DNA of 64,000 nt from Arthrobacter sp. NicSoilB8 (lineage in GTDB: Bacteria; Actinomycetota; Actinomycetes; Actinomycetales; Micrococcaceae). Made by a program: the position numbers and the translations under genes. Location: NCBI RefSeq assembly GCF_019977355.1, contig NZ_AP024655.1, positions 1,612,001-1,676,000 on the forward strand, in the 5' to 3' direction. Under the pieces are notes generated by a model. It searched no databases and was not told the origin of the DNA. It saw only the letters and a list, made by a program, of their open reading frames with translations. Numbering within the stretch: position 1 is the stretch's first letter; each line of letters begins with the position of its first letter. Below, piece after piece: positions 35,713 through 44,655 of the stretch.

Positions 35713-36183
35713 TCAGGCCTCGTATCGTTCGCGGGCAGTCCCGCCCGGGGTTTGGTGTATCCGCGGATCGGTTCCCGCGCTGTCCCGCAGGGGGTAGCCG
35801 CCTGCCGCCAGGCCGGCGTGGCGTTCGAAGACATTGGCGCTGCCCGGGTTGCCCGTCCGCCAGAGGGACCAGCCGGCGGCAAGGAAGTACAGGGGGAGGA
35901 ACGGCAGCCCGAGGCACCACGCGTACTGGGTGCTGTGGCGCTCCTCATGCCCCAGCAGCGCTGGATTGGCGCGGGCGAATTCCGGGCCGGCGCGAAACAG
36001 GATGACATTGCCCACCGTGAAGGCAGCGGCAAAGGGAAGCCGCCAGCGGTAGCGGCTCGCGATCAGCAGTCCGCGCGGACCGGTGCTGACGGGCGTCCGG
36101 GCGCCGGCTGCCAGCAGCAGGCCCACGAGGGTGGACCCGTTGAGCACGTTGGCGATCTGCCGCAGCCGTTGTCCGGACGTCAT
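35713..36183 (-). CDS. Small membrane protein with HExxH motif, coupled to SIMPL gene
   Basis: A 156-residue protein. HEERH at about residues 76-80 (LLGHEERHSTQYAW) fits the zinc-metallopeptidase signature HExxH. Hydrophobic stretches flank it (FAAAFTVGNVILF and LGLPFLPLYFLAAGWSLW), so it is likely a membrane-associated peptidase or a degenerate relative. No family name can be given with confidence. The start at 36183 is chosen because TACCAT ends 6 nt upstream; the longest frame adds 67 unlikely residues. The SIMPL gene follows after 1 bp. Confidence 0.7.
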   Translation of the reverse strand: MTSGQRLRQIANVLNGSTLVGLLLAAGARTPVSTGPRGLLIASRYRWRLPFAAAFTVGNVILFRAGPEFARANPALLGHEERHSTQYAWCLGLPFLPLYFLAAGWSLWRTGNPGSANVFERHAGLAAGGYPLRDSAGTDPRIHQTPGGTARERYEA

Positions 36184-36189
36184 GAGGCC

Positions 36190-36195
36190 ATGGTA
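36190..36195 (-). promoter_or_regulatory. -10 box, leaderless promoter of HExxH-SIMPL operon
   Basis: TACCAT on the minus strand ends 6 nt before the ATG at 36183. Confidence 0.5.
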
Positions 36196-36542
36196 GCCGG
36201 GGACATGTCCGGCGGTCAGGGAGCGCATCATAGAAAACCTCCGCGTAGCCGGATAGGTTGCCTCAGTTGAAGACCTCCGCGCGGCGGCGTGGTTCTCGGC
36301 GGCGGGTAGGGCTGTGCCCGTTTTCATGGAGCTTAACGATGGCCCAACGGCAAAGCTGTGACGAACAAGTTGGCCCTCGCCCACAAGAGTGCGGATCGTG
36401 CAGGCAGGTCCCGAATCCTCAACGAACCGGGGGCGATCCGTCGTCGGGCTATGCGATTGCAGGAGTTGGAGTTGCGGTTGACAGCATCCGTTGGTGCGAG
36501 TAGTACGACCTTGGGTGAGAAACGAATGTGGAAGGAACGCGA
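36196..36542. other. Intergenic region with a candidate promoter
   Basis: Base composition is less GC-skewed than around it. TTGACA at 36478-36483 and TAGTAC at 36501-36506 (17-bp spacer) form a possible promoter for the 75-aa membrane protein. A 63-codon GTG frame at 36358-36549 overlaps that gene and has no good ribosome binding site or recognisable domain; it is probably not real. Confidence 0.45.
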
Positions 36543-36770
36543 ATGGTAAGAATGGTCGTTGAGTTCGCTCTGGCCGGGATCTTCATGCTTCTTGCGATCG
36601 TGACCGCGGTGAACTCGCAGTGGATTGAGACGGTGTTCGGTATCGATCCGGACCGGGGAAGCGGCGCGTTGGAAGGGATAATCGTGGCGTCGTTTGGTGT
36701 GCTCGCGCTTGTCGCAGCCGGGCTCGGCACTCGGACGGCGGTGCTTCGGAGGCGGACGGCGCAGGCCTGA
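36543..36770 (+). CDS. 75-residue membrane protein
   Basis: A small protein with two hydrophobic helices, about residues 4-22 (MVVEFALAGIFMLLAIVTAV) and 43-63 (LEGIIVASFGVLALVAAGLG), and a basic end (RRRTAQA). No family is recognised. ATG 36543 has AAGGA at 8 nt. It lies with the Asp-box protein in a stretch whose composition differs from the flanks, so it may have been gained with it. Confidence 0.65.
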   Translation: MVRMVVEFALAGIFMLLAIVTAVNSQWIETVFGIDPDRGSGALEGIIVASFGVLALVAAGLGTRTAVLRRRTAQA

Positions 36771-36976
36771 CGGATTGCTTCCGTGTTGCCTGAACCGATC
36801 ACCGTCTGTTCACCAACCATCGAGCCGGCCTCCGGGACGTGGATTGGTCGGGTGCTGCGTGAGCCAGTAGGGGCAATCGACGGTGTACGGAGCCGGTGCA
36901 GGCAGCCTCCACGGCCCACTGTCGCGCTGCGATCAACTGTGATAAACCGGGCCGCATCAGATCAAGGAGGTGTCCC

Positions 36977-38392
36977 ATGCCAGAAGCACGTCGTGGCGCT
37001 GACAAGGAAGCCCGCAAGGTCAGCCGGCGGGGCTACCGGCCCAAGAAGATCCCGGAGCGCTTCGAGGAGGAGGCTGAACCGGGCCGCGTGCCGCCCGGCG
37101 TCGGCCCGTTGTCGGAGCAGCAGAGCGAACCGACCGGGACCGCTTCCACCGAGGGGCCGGAGGGACCTGGCCGAGAACCCGTCACCTTCACCTCATACTC
37201 GCCTTTGGATCCGACCCAGCTGAGCAATGTCAAGGTCCCGGTCGACCCTTCAGGGGCGGCATCGCCGTCACACGTGGTGGCGATGGTGGGCAACGTCTAC
37301 CTCGCAGTCTCCAAGGACGACGGTGCCACCTGGCGATACTTCGACCCGACCACCATCTTCCCGTCGTTCGCCGGCGGTCTGGTCGGAGACCAGCAGATGA
37401 TCTACGTCCCCGAGTTCGACCTGTTTGTATGGATCATGTTGCACAACCCTGTGCCTGCCACATCGGACGGCGCGTTCCGGATCGCCTGGGGATCTGCCAG
37501 CGACGTCGGCTCGACGCCGAAGTCCGCGTGGACCTTTGTCGACTTCGTCGCCTCCGACCTCGACGTGGCCGCGGCGTTCCTGGACCAGCCGCACCTGTCC
37601 TACTCGAACCGGAACCTGCTGGTCGCCGTGGACGCGCAAGGGAACGGTCGCGTCGTCGTCCGGATCCCGCTCACGGATCTGCAGACCGGCAGCGTGGGAT
37701 GGGAATACACACCCCCGCTCTCGGGCATCAGCTACCAGTTCTCCGCCCCCTGCGGCGAGAGACCGCCCGGCGCTTTCCTTGCTGGTCACGTGGACACCTC
37801 CACGTTGCGGGTGATCGAGTGGCGCGACGGCGACCCGAACTTTCACGAGCACGACGTCACCGTCGGCAAGTACTCCGACTCCGGCGACTTCTCGTCGACT
37901 ACGCCGTCAGGGGTCGACTGGAGCAGTCGCTGCGGAGCTCGGCTCAGCGGATCGACCTGGCAGGACGGGAGTCTCTGGTTGTCATGGACGGCGCCGCGCA
38001 GCGGCGCCGGTGAGAGCCCCAACTACCCGCAGCCCTATACCCGAGTGGTGCGCATCAACACGTCCACGTGGAAAACGGATAGCGAGCTCCAGGTGTGGAA
38101 CCCCGACTACGCATTCGCGTATGGCGCGCTGGCGCTGAACTCGAACAACGAGGTCGGGATCGCGGTGGCATGGGGTGGCCCGAACGACGAGGCAGACGCA
38201 GCGTTCGGGATCCTCGGTGACTTCGTCGTCTGGTACCGGGACGGATCGACCGCCACCGAAGGCCGGTGGGGCGACTTCCTCCGCACTCACCGGTCTCAAG
38301 TCACTTCAGCCCACTTCGACGGGTTCGGCTATTTCACCACCAATGGAGGCGGTATCACGCAAAACCCCTATCACGTTCGATACGGGCGGTAA
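36977..38392 (+). CDS. Asp-box (BNR-like) beta-propeller protein, probably acquired
   Basis: A 471-residue protein with no signal peptide or membrane helix. Residues 1-75 are charged, with a basic then a Pro/Gly-rich part. The rest looks all-beta. SKDDGATW at about residue 107 is a perfect Asp-box (S-x-D-x-G-x-T-W), as in sialidases and other propellers. Sialidase catalytic residues such as FRIP are not recognised, so enzyme activity is not claimed. ATG 36977 has AAGGAGG at 6 nt. Aromatic-rich, AT-tolerant codon use unlike the neighbours suggests transfer. Confidence 0.7.
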   Translation: MPEARRGADKEARKVSRRGYRPKKIPERFEEEAEPGRVPPGVGPLSEQQSEPTGTASTEGPEGPGREPVTFTSYSPLDPTQLSNVKVPVDPSGAASPSHVVAMVGNVYLAVSKDDGATWRYFDPTTIFPSFAGGLVGDQQMIYVPEFDLFVWIMLHNPVPATSDGAFRIAWGSASDVGSTPKSAWTFVDFVASDLDVAAAFLDQPHLSYSNRNLLVAVDAQGNGRVVVRIPLTDLQTGSVGWEYTPPLSGISYQFSAPCGERPPGAFLAGHVDTSTLRVIEWRDGDPNFHEHDVTVGKYSDSGDFSSTTPSGVDWSSRCGARLSGSTWQDGSLWLSWTAPRSGAGESPNYPQPYTRVVRINTSTWKTDSELQVWNPDYAFAYGALALNSNNEVGIAVAWGGPNDEADAAFGILGDFVVWYRDGSTATEGRWGDFLRTHRSQVTSAHFDGFGYFTTNGGGITQNPYHVRYGR

Positions 38393-38437
38393 GCGGAACC
38401 GTCGGCAACGCTTGAAGCGTCACCGCGGTGTTCCCGT

Positions 38438-38452
38438 TCCCGATCATCGGGA
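38438..38452. other. Perfect 7-bp inverted repeat after the Asp-box gene
   Basis: TCCCGAT-C-ATCGGGA, 45 bp past the stop. It could be a weak terminator or an operator-type palindrome; there is no T-run. Confidence 0.4.
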
Positions 38453-38541
38453 TCGATTCGGGCAACGGTTACGAATTCATCAACGACTGGGCCGTCACGT
38501 CACGTCGCGCGGCCGTTGCCGTGCGGCCCACAGCCGTCTAC

Positions 38542-38767
38542 TAGACTGGAGTCAGTGCCCGCCGGAGGGATATCGGCGGGCCTGCACAATGAACCCTGCA
38601 CAATGAATCCAGCGCAGTGAATTGTGACAGCCGCCCATGATCGAGAACTGTGATCAGGAACTGTGACAATGAACTGTGACCATAAGCCTTGCCGACAACC
38701 AGCGGCCGTGCCCTGTGCCCGAGCCGCGTGCCGCCGGCATGATCCAACTCGTAGCTAAGAACAGTAG
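38542..38767 (+). promoter_or_regulatory. pheST promoter and repeat-rich leader
   Basis: TAGACT (38542-38547) predicts a start near 38554. The leader opens with a perfect 8-bp hairpin, GCCCGCCG/CGGCGGGC (38557-38581). Next come three units of a 14-bp repeat (CCTGCACAATGAAC type, from 38581), then three units of a 13-bp repeat sharing GAACTGTGA (38645, 38658, 38671). No clear ribosome binding site precedes pheS. No Phe-rich leader peptide was found, so control by attenuation is not supported. Confidence 0.5.
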
Positions 38768-39829
<1,062 letters not shown>

Positions 39830-39831
39830 CA

Positions 39832-42375
39832 GTGCGTATCCCACTTTCCTGGTTGCGCGAATTCGCGCAGGTACCGGCCGATGCAACGGCCGAAGACGTC
39901 ATGGCCGAGCTCGTCAAGGTCGGACTCGAAGAAGAAGCAGTCCACCGCCCCACGGACACCATCCAGGGTCCGATCGTGGTGGGCCAGGTGCTCAGCATCG
40001 TCAAGGAGCCCCAGACCAACGGCAAGACCATCAACTGGTGCCAGGTCCGGGTTGTTCCCGAGGGCCAGCCGCAGACGCTGACCGGCGAGGGCATCGACCC
40101 CTCGGGCGTGCAGGGCATCATCTGCGGCGCCCACAACTTCGTTGAAGGCGACAAGGTGGTGGTCACCCTGCCGGGCGCCGTGCTGCCGGGCGACTTCAGG
40201 ATCTCCGCGCGCAAGACGTACGGGCACCTCTCCGCCGGCATGATCGCCTCCGTGCGCGAGCTCGGCATCGGCGAGGACCACGACGGCATCCTGGTGCTGT
40301 CTCGGATCGGCCTCGACCCGGAACTGGGCACCGACGCCATGGAACTGCTGGGACTTTACGACCAGGCCGCGGAAATCAACGTCACCCCGGACCGCAGCTA
40401 CTGCTTCTCCATCCGCGGCGTGGCCCGTGAATACGCGCACGCTACCGGCACCGCCTTCACGGACCCGGTGTCCAAGGTCCGGGTCCCGGAGGTGCTGTCC
40501 GGCGGCTACGGCGTCAAGCTCAACGACGACGCCCCCATCTACGGCAAGCCCGGCTGTGACCGCTTTGTGGCCCGCACGGTGCGCGGCGTGGACGCCACCC
40601 GGCCTACGCCGCCGTGGATGACGTCCCGGCTCCGGCTCGCCGGCATCCGGTCCATCTCCCTTCCGGTGGATATCTCCAACTACGTCATGCTCGAGCTCGG
40701 CCAGCCGAACCACTGCTATGACCTGGACAAGCTCGCCGGCGACATCGTCGTCCGGCGTGCCACGGCAGGGGAGAAGATCACCACCCTGGACGACAAGGAG
40801 CGCACGCTCGACGCCGAGGACCTGCTGATCACGGACGCCTCCGGGCCGATCGGGATCGCCGGTGTCATGGGCGGTGCTCACACCGAGGTCTCGGACTCCA
40901 CTACCAACGTGCTGGTGGAGGCCGCGCACTTTGATGAAGTCTCGATTGCGCGTGCGCGCCGCCGCCACAAGCTGCCCTCCGAGGCGTCCAAGCGCTTCGA
41001 ACGCGGCGTGGACTGGCAGGTGGCGGATGTCGCCGCGCAGCGCGTGGTGGACCTCCTGGTCGAACTCGCCGGAGGGACGGCCGACGAAGCCGGGACCGAC
41101 GTCGGAACCGCGCCGGACGCCGTCACGATCGAACTGCCGGCAGGGTACGCCGCGACCCGGATCGGGATCGACTTCACCGACCAGGACATCGTGACCTCGC
41201 TCGAAGACCTCGGCGCCGTCGTCGTGAAGAACGGCGGCGATTACACGGTGACCGCCCCGAGCTGGCGCAACGACCTCGAAACCAGGGACGACCTTACCGA
41301 GGAAATCGCCCGGCTGGTCGGCTACGACAAGATTCCGGCGACCCTGCCGGTGGCGCCGCCGGGCCGTGGCCTGACCCGTGTCCAGCAGCAGCGACGCCGC
41401 CTGATCCAGGCCCTCGCCGACGCCGGACTGACCGAGGTGATGGCCTACCCGTTCGTTTCCAAGGCCGCCAATGACACCTTCGGCGTGCCAGCCGAGGGCA
41501 CTGCGCGCAAGGCCCTCAAGCTCGCCAACCCGATCAGCGAGGAGCACGGTTACCTGCGCACCTCGATCCTGCCGGGCCTGATCGAGGTCGCCAAGCGCAA
41601 CCACTCCCGCGGGTTCCGTGACCTCGCCCTCTTCGAGGCGGGGCTCGTGTTCCTGCCCGGCGAGCAGCTTGGCACCGCTTCGATTCCGCCGCTCGGCGTC
41701 AAGCCCGGCGACGAGGTGCTGGACGGCTTGTACGACGGCGTCCCGGACCAGCCGCTGCACCTCGCGGCCGTGCTCACGGGACACGACTCGCCTGCCGCCC
41801 CGGCCCACACCCCGCGGGCTTGGGACTGGGCGGACGCGCTGGACATCGCCAGGATCGCCGGCGACGTGCTCGGCGTCGACCTCGTGGTCACGCAGGGCCG
41901 GCACCAGGCCTTCCACCCGGGCCGGGCGGCGCAGATTGCGCTGCGCACCGGCGCAGTGGTTGGCTACGCCGGCGAGCTGCACCCCAAGCTGCTGGCGGCC
42001 CATGACATGCCGGCCCGCTCCGTGGCGCTGGAGCTGAACGCCGATGCCCTCTTCGAGGCTGCCGCCGACGTGATCGTGGCCCGGCACATCTCGGCCTACC
42101 CGGTGGCTACCCAGGACGTGGCCCTCGTGGTGCCGCAGGACGTTCCGGCGGAAGAGGTACTCACGGCCCTGCGCGACGGTGCAGGCGAACTGCTCGAGGA
42201 CGTCGCACTGTTCGACGTCTACGCGGGCAAGGGGATCGAGGACGGCAAGAAGTCGCTCGCGTTCAGCCTGCGCTTCCGCGCCGACGACCGCACCCTGACT
42301 GCGGACGAGGCATCGGCGGCGCGTGAGGGTGCCGTCGCCGCTGCCCACAAACGCTTCGGGGCGGTGCAGCGCTAA
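39832..42375 (+). CDS. pheT: Phenylalanine-tRNA ligase subunit beta
   Basis: An 847-residue beta subunit, full length. Domains in order: the N-terminal B1 region, an EMAP/tRNA-binding domain (about 42-150, VGQVLSIVKEPQTNGKTINWCQV), B3/B4 editing domain (about 220-400), B5 (about 415-490), the catalytic-like core (LVGYDKIPATLPVAPPGRGL to about 720), and the anticodon-binding ferredoxin-fold end (about 750-845). The GTG start is 2 bp after pheS. The editing domain removes mischarged Tyr. Confidence 0.97.
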   Translation: MRIPLSWLREFAQVPADATAEDVMAELVKVGLEEEAVHRPTDTIQGPIVVGQVLSIVKEPQTNGKTINWCQVRVVPEGQPQTLTGEGIDPSGVQGIICGAHNFVEGDKVVVTLPGAVLPGDFRISARKTYGHLSAGMIASVRELGIGEDHDGILVLSRIGLDPELGTDAMELLGLYDQAAEINVTPDRSYCFSIRGVAREYAHATGTAFTDPVSKVRVPEVLSGGYGVKLNDDAPIYGKPGCDRFVARTVRGVDATRPTPPWMTSRLRLAGIRSISLPVDISNYVMLELGQPNHCYDLDKLAGDIVVRRATAGEKITTLDDKERTLDAEDLLITDASGPIGIAGVMGGAHTEVSDSTTNVLVEAAHFDEVSIARARRRHKLPSEASKRFERGVDWQVADVAAQRVVDLLVELAGGTADEAGTDVGTAPDAVTIELPAGYAATRIGIDFTDQDIVTSLEDLGAVVVKNGGDYTVTAPSWRNDLETRDDLTEEIARLVGYDKIPATLPVAPPGRGLTRVQQQRRRLIQALADAGLTEVMAYPFVSKAANDTFGVPAEGTARKALKLANPISEEHGYLRTSILPGLIEVAKRNHSRGFRDLALFEAGLVFLPGEQLGTASIPPLGVKPGDEVLDGLYDGVPDQPLHLAAVLTGHDSPAAPAHTPRAWDWADALDIARIAGDVLGVDLVVTQGRHQAFHPGRAAQIALRTGAVVGYAGELHPKLLAAHDMPARSVALELNADALFEAAADVIVARHISAYPVATQDVALVVPQDVPAEEVLTALRDGAGELLEDVALFDVYAGKGIEDGKKSLAFSLRFRADDRTLTADEASAAREGAVAAAHKRFGAVQR

Positions 42376-42430
42376 CTGCGGGGCTGAGCACAGCGCTGAC
42401 GACGGCGCTGACGAGCTGAAAGGGCGGGTC

Positions 42431-43192
42431 ATGGCATCACACCTTGTTGTGCGGGCCTGCCCGCCCTTTCGCGCCCCCGGCTCTTCCGGAGTCCCCGGCG
42501 CGTCCGCGCCCGCGGCGGCACCTTTGGCGGCACCTGCGGCAGCTGAGCAGGAGCTGGAACGCGACTCGCGTTCCCTCCTGGACGCGGCCGAGCTTGAGCG
42601 GGCCCGGGCCATGACCCCGCGAACCCGGGAGGATTTCCTTGCCGGGCGGCTCGCCCAGCGGCGGTTCGCCGCCGAGCTGCTCGGCGTGCCGGCGTCGGAG
42701 CTCACTGCCTGCTACAGCTGTCCCCGGTGCGGCACCGGCGCGAACATCTCCCACGGCCGGCCGGGTTACCTGCTCCGCGGGGAGGCCGTGCCGTTGTTGC
42801 TGAGCCTGTCCCGCTCGGCCGGCTGGACCCTTCTGGGCGGCGTCGTGGACCCGAACCCTGGCCTGGGCCTGGGGATCGATGTCGAGGATCCGGCCCGGGC
42901 CGACTTCGATGGATTCGACGACGTGGTGCTGACCCCGGCGGAACGGCTGCACCTCGCCGGACTGCACGGCCTCCCGCTGCTGCGGGGCCGGGCACGGCTG
43001 TGGGCGCGCAAGGAGGCGTGGCTCAAGCTGCTGGGTACGGGGCTCCAGACGGCCCCGGACACTCTTGACGTGCTGGATGACGCCCTGCGGACCGGCGTGA
43101 ACGGCCATGCCGGGCTCCGGGACCTGCCGGCGGAAGAGACGGGCCTGCCCGCGGAGCTTGTGGCCGCTGCCGCCGTCGCGGTCCTTCCCTAG
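42431..43192 (+). CDS. 4'-phosphopantetheinyl transferase, Sfp-type
   Basis: A 253-residue protein that attaches 4'-phosphopantetheine from CoA to a carrier-domain serine. The metal and CoA site GIDVED (about residues 137-142) and the WARKEAWLKLLG motif (about 195) are both present. It converges on an operon with a one-module NRPS that needs this modification, with only 6 bp between the genes, so that NRPS is the likely partner. The first 35 residues are Ala/Pro-rich. ATG 42431 is favoured; a longer frame would overlap the end of pheT. Confidence 0.85.
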   Translation: MASHLVVRACPPFRAPGSSGVPGASAPAAAPLAAPAAAEQELERDSRSLLDAAELERARAMTPRTREDFLAGRLAQRRFAAELLGVPASELTACYSCPRCGTGANISHGRPGYLLRGEAVPLLLSLSRSAGWTLLGGVVDPNPGLGLGIDVEDPARADFDGFDDVVLTPAERLHLAGLHGLPLLRGRARLWARKEAWLKLLGTGLQTAPDTLDVLDDALRTGVNGHAGLRDLPAEETGLPAELVAAAAVAVLP

Positions 43193-43198
43193 GCTTCC

Positions 43199-44605
43199 TC
43201 AGAACTTTGGCGGCGCTGCCTGCGGGAGCGGCGGGAGGGCTTCGTCGAACAGCCACGGGTGCAGCAGCGCCTCGGCGTCCAGGCCCGTGGTGTGGCTGGC
43301 CGCGATGATGAAGTCGGCCGTGGTCACGGTGCCGTGGCGGAAGCGGTCCGTCCAGTCGTGCAGGAGGGCGAAGAACGCGAGGTCGCCGCAACGCACCCGC
43401 AAGGCGTGCAGGGCCAGGGCTCCGCGCTTGTAGACGCGGTCATCAAACATCAGTTCCGGGCCAGGATCGCCCACCACCAGGTCCTGTGCCGTGGAGGACA
43501 GTTTGCGCCAGGCGGCGCGGGCGCGGTTCGCGACCGTCATCGTGCCGGCTTCTTCGGACCAGATCCATTCCGCGTAGCAGGCAAAGCCCTCGTGCAGCCA
43601 GATGTCTTTCCACGTCGCGGTGGTCAGTGAGTTCCCGAACCACTGGTGGGCGAGTTCGTGGGCGATCATGCGCTGTGACTCCCACTCCTGCCGCAGATGG
43701 TTGGGGCCAAGAATGGACAGGGTCTGTGCCTCCAGCGGGATCTCCAGCACGTCTGCCGTCACCACCACGGTGTATTCCGGGAAGGGATACGGCCCGAAGC
43801 AGTTGGTGAAGGTCCGCATCATGTCGGGCTGTCGGGCCAGGGCCGCCCGCGCTTCCGCCGCCAGCGACGCCGGAACAGCCACATACTGCGGAACGTGCCC
43901 TGAGGGCCGCTCGGCATTGAGCATCAGGAGCTCATAACGGCCGATCTGGACCGTTGCCAGGTAGGTCGCCATGGGCTCGGACTGCTCATACACCCAGGTC
44001 TCACGGCTCGCCCTGCTGGTGCGGGACAGGAGCACGCCGTTGCACACCGCGCGATAGTTCGCGTCGGTGGTCACCGTGATCAGATAGCTCGCTTTGTCCC
44101 GCGGGTGGTCATTGCACGGGAACCAGGAGGCGGCGCCGTTGGGCTGGCCGGCGACCAGGACACCATCGGAGAGTTCCTCCCAGCCCACTTCGCCCCACAG
44201 GCCGCGACGCGGGGCCGGGTAGCCCTCATAGCGGATGTCCAGGGTGAATGCCTCGTCGGGGAGCAACGGAACCTCGGGGTAGACAACGAGCTGCTCGGCC
44301 CGTTGGGTGAACTTGCGCACCCTGCGGCCGTCGAGCTGGATCTTGGTGGCCCGCAATCCGGTGAGGTCCAGGACAATAGCCGACGTCCGGAACTGGGCGA
44401 CGGCATGCAGGACCGCATGGCCGCCGAGGCGGTTGCTGCTGACCCTGTAGTCGAGGTCGAGTTCGTACCGGGTGACGCGGTAGGCATTGGTCCCGTGCCC
44501 TGGCATGTAGGGGTCCGGGGCGCCGGCTTCCCGGACCGGTCCCCGGCTGGCTTCCGGGCTCGTTTCCCTGCTGCTTTCCCGACTGCTTGCTGCGCTGGTG
44601 CTCAA
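43199..44605 (-). CDS. M1-family zinc aminopeptidase, linked to Pls-like NRPS
   Basis: A 468-residue gluzincin. The zinc site is complete: H316, E317 and H320 in AHELAHQWFGN, and E339 in WLHEGFACYAEW, spaced HExxH-x18-E. An N-terminal beta-saddle domain precedes it. The exopeptidase region that is usually GAMEN reads LEAQTL here. The Streptomyces albulus enzyme that degrades epsilon-poly-lysine is also an M1 aminopeptidase, so turnover of the NRPS product is a reasonable inference. The TTG at 44605 has GAAGG at 8 nt; a GTG at 44692 would overlap the NRPS gene. Confidence 0.82.
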   Translation of the reverse strand: MSTSAASSRESSRETSPEASRGPVREAGAPDPYMPGHGTNAYRVTRYELDLDYRVSSNRLGGHAVLHAVAQFRTSAIVLDLTGLRATKIQLDGRRVRKFTQRAEQLVVYPEVPLLPDEAFTLDIRYEGYPAPRRGLWGEVGWEELSDGVLVAGQPNGAASWFPCNDHPRDKASYLITVTTDANYRAVCNGVLLSRTSRASRETWVYEQSEPMATYLATVQIGRYELLMLNAERPSGHVPQYVAVPASLAAEARAALARQPDMMRTFTNCFGPYPFPEYTVVVTADVLEIPLEAQTLSILGPNHLRQEWESQRMIAHELAHQWFGNSLTTATWKDIWLHEGFACYAEWIWSEEAGTMTVANRARAAWRKLSSTAQDLVVGDPGPELMFDDRVYKRGALALHALRVRCGDLAFFALLHDWTDRFRHGTVTTADFIIAASHTTGLDAEALLHPWLFDEALPPLPQAAPPKF

Positions 44606-44655
44606 TGGACGGACCTTCGGATTGTGGTGCTGGTGGACGGGCGCTGGCCGGGGGC

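Noticed and set aside
36358..36549. 63-codon GTG ORF before the 75-aa membrane protein
   Set aside because: Weak ribosome binding site, overlaps the better-supported ATG at 36543, and contains the candidate promoter for that gene.
38581..38679. Leader of pheST considered as a T-box riboswitch or Phe attenuator
   Set aside because: No T-box sequence, no specifier loop, and no run of Phe codons in a leader ORF.
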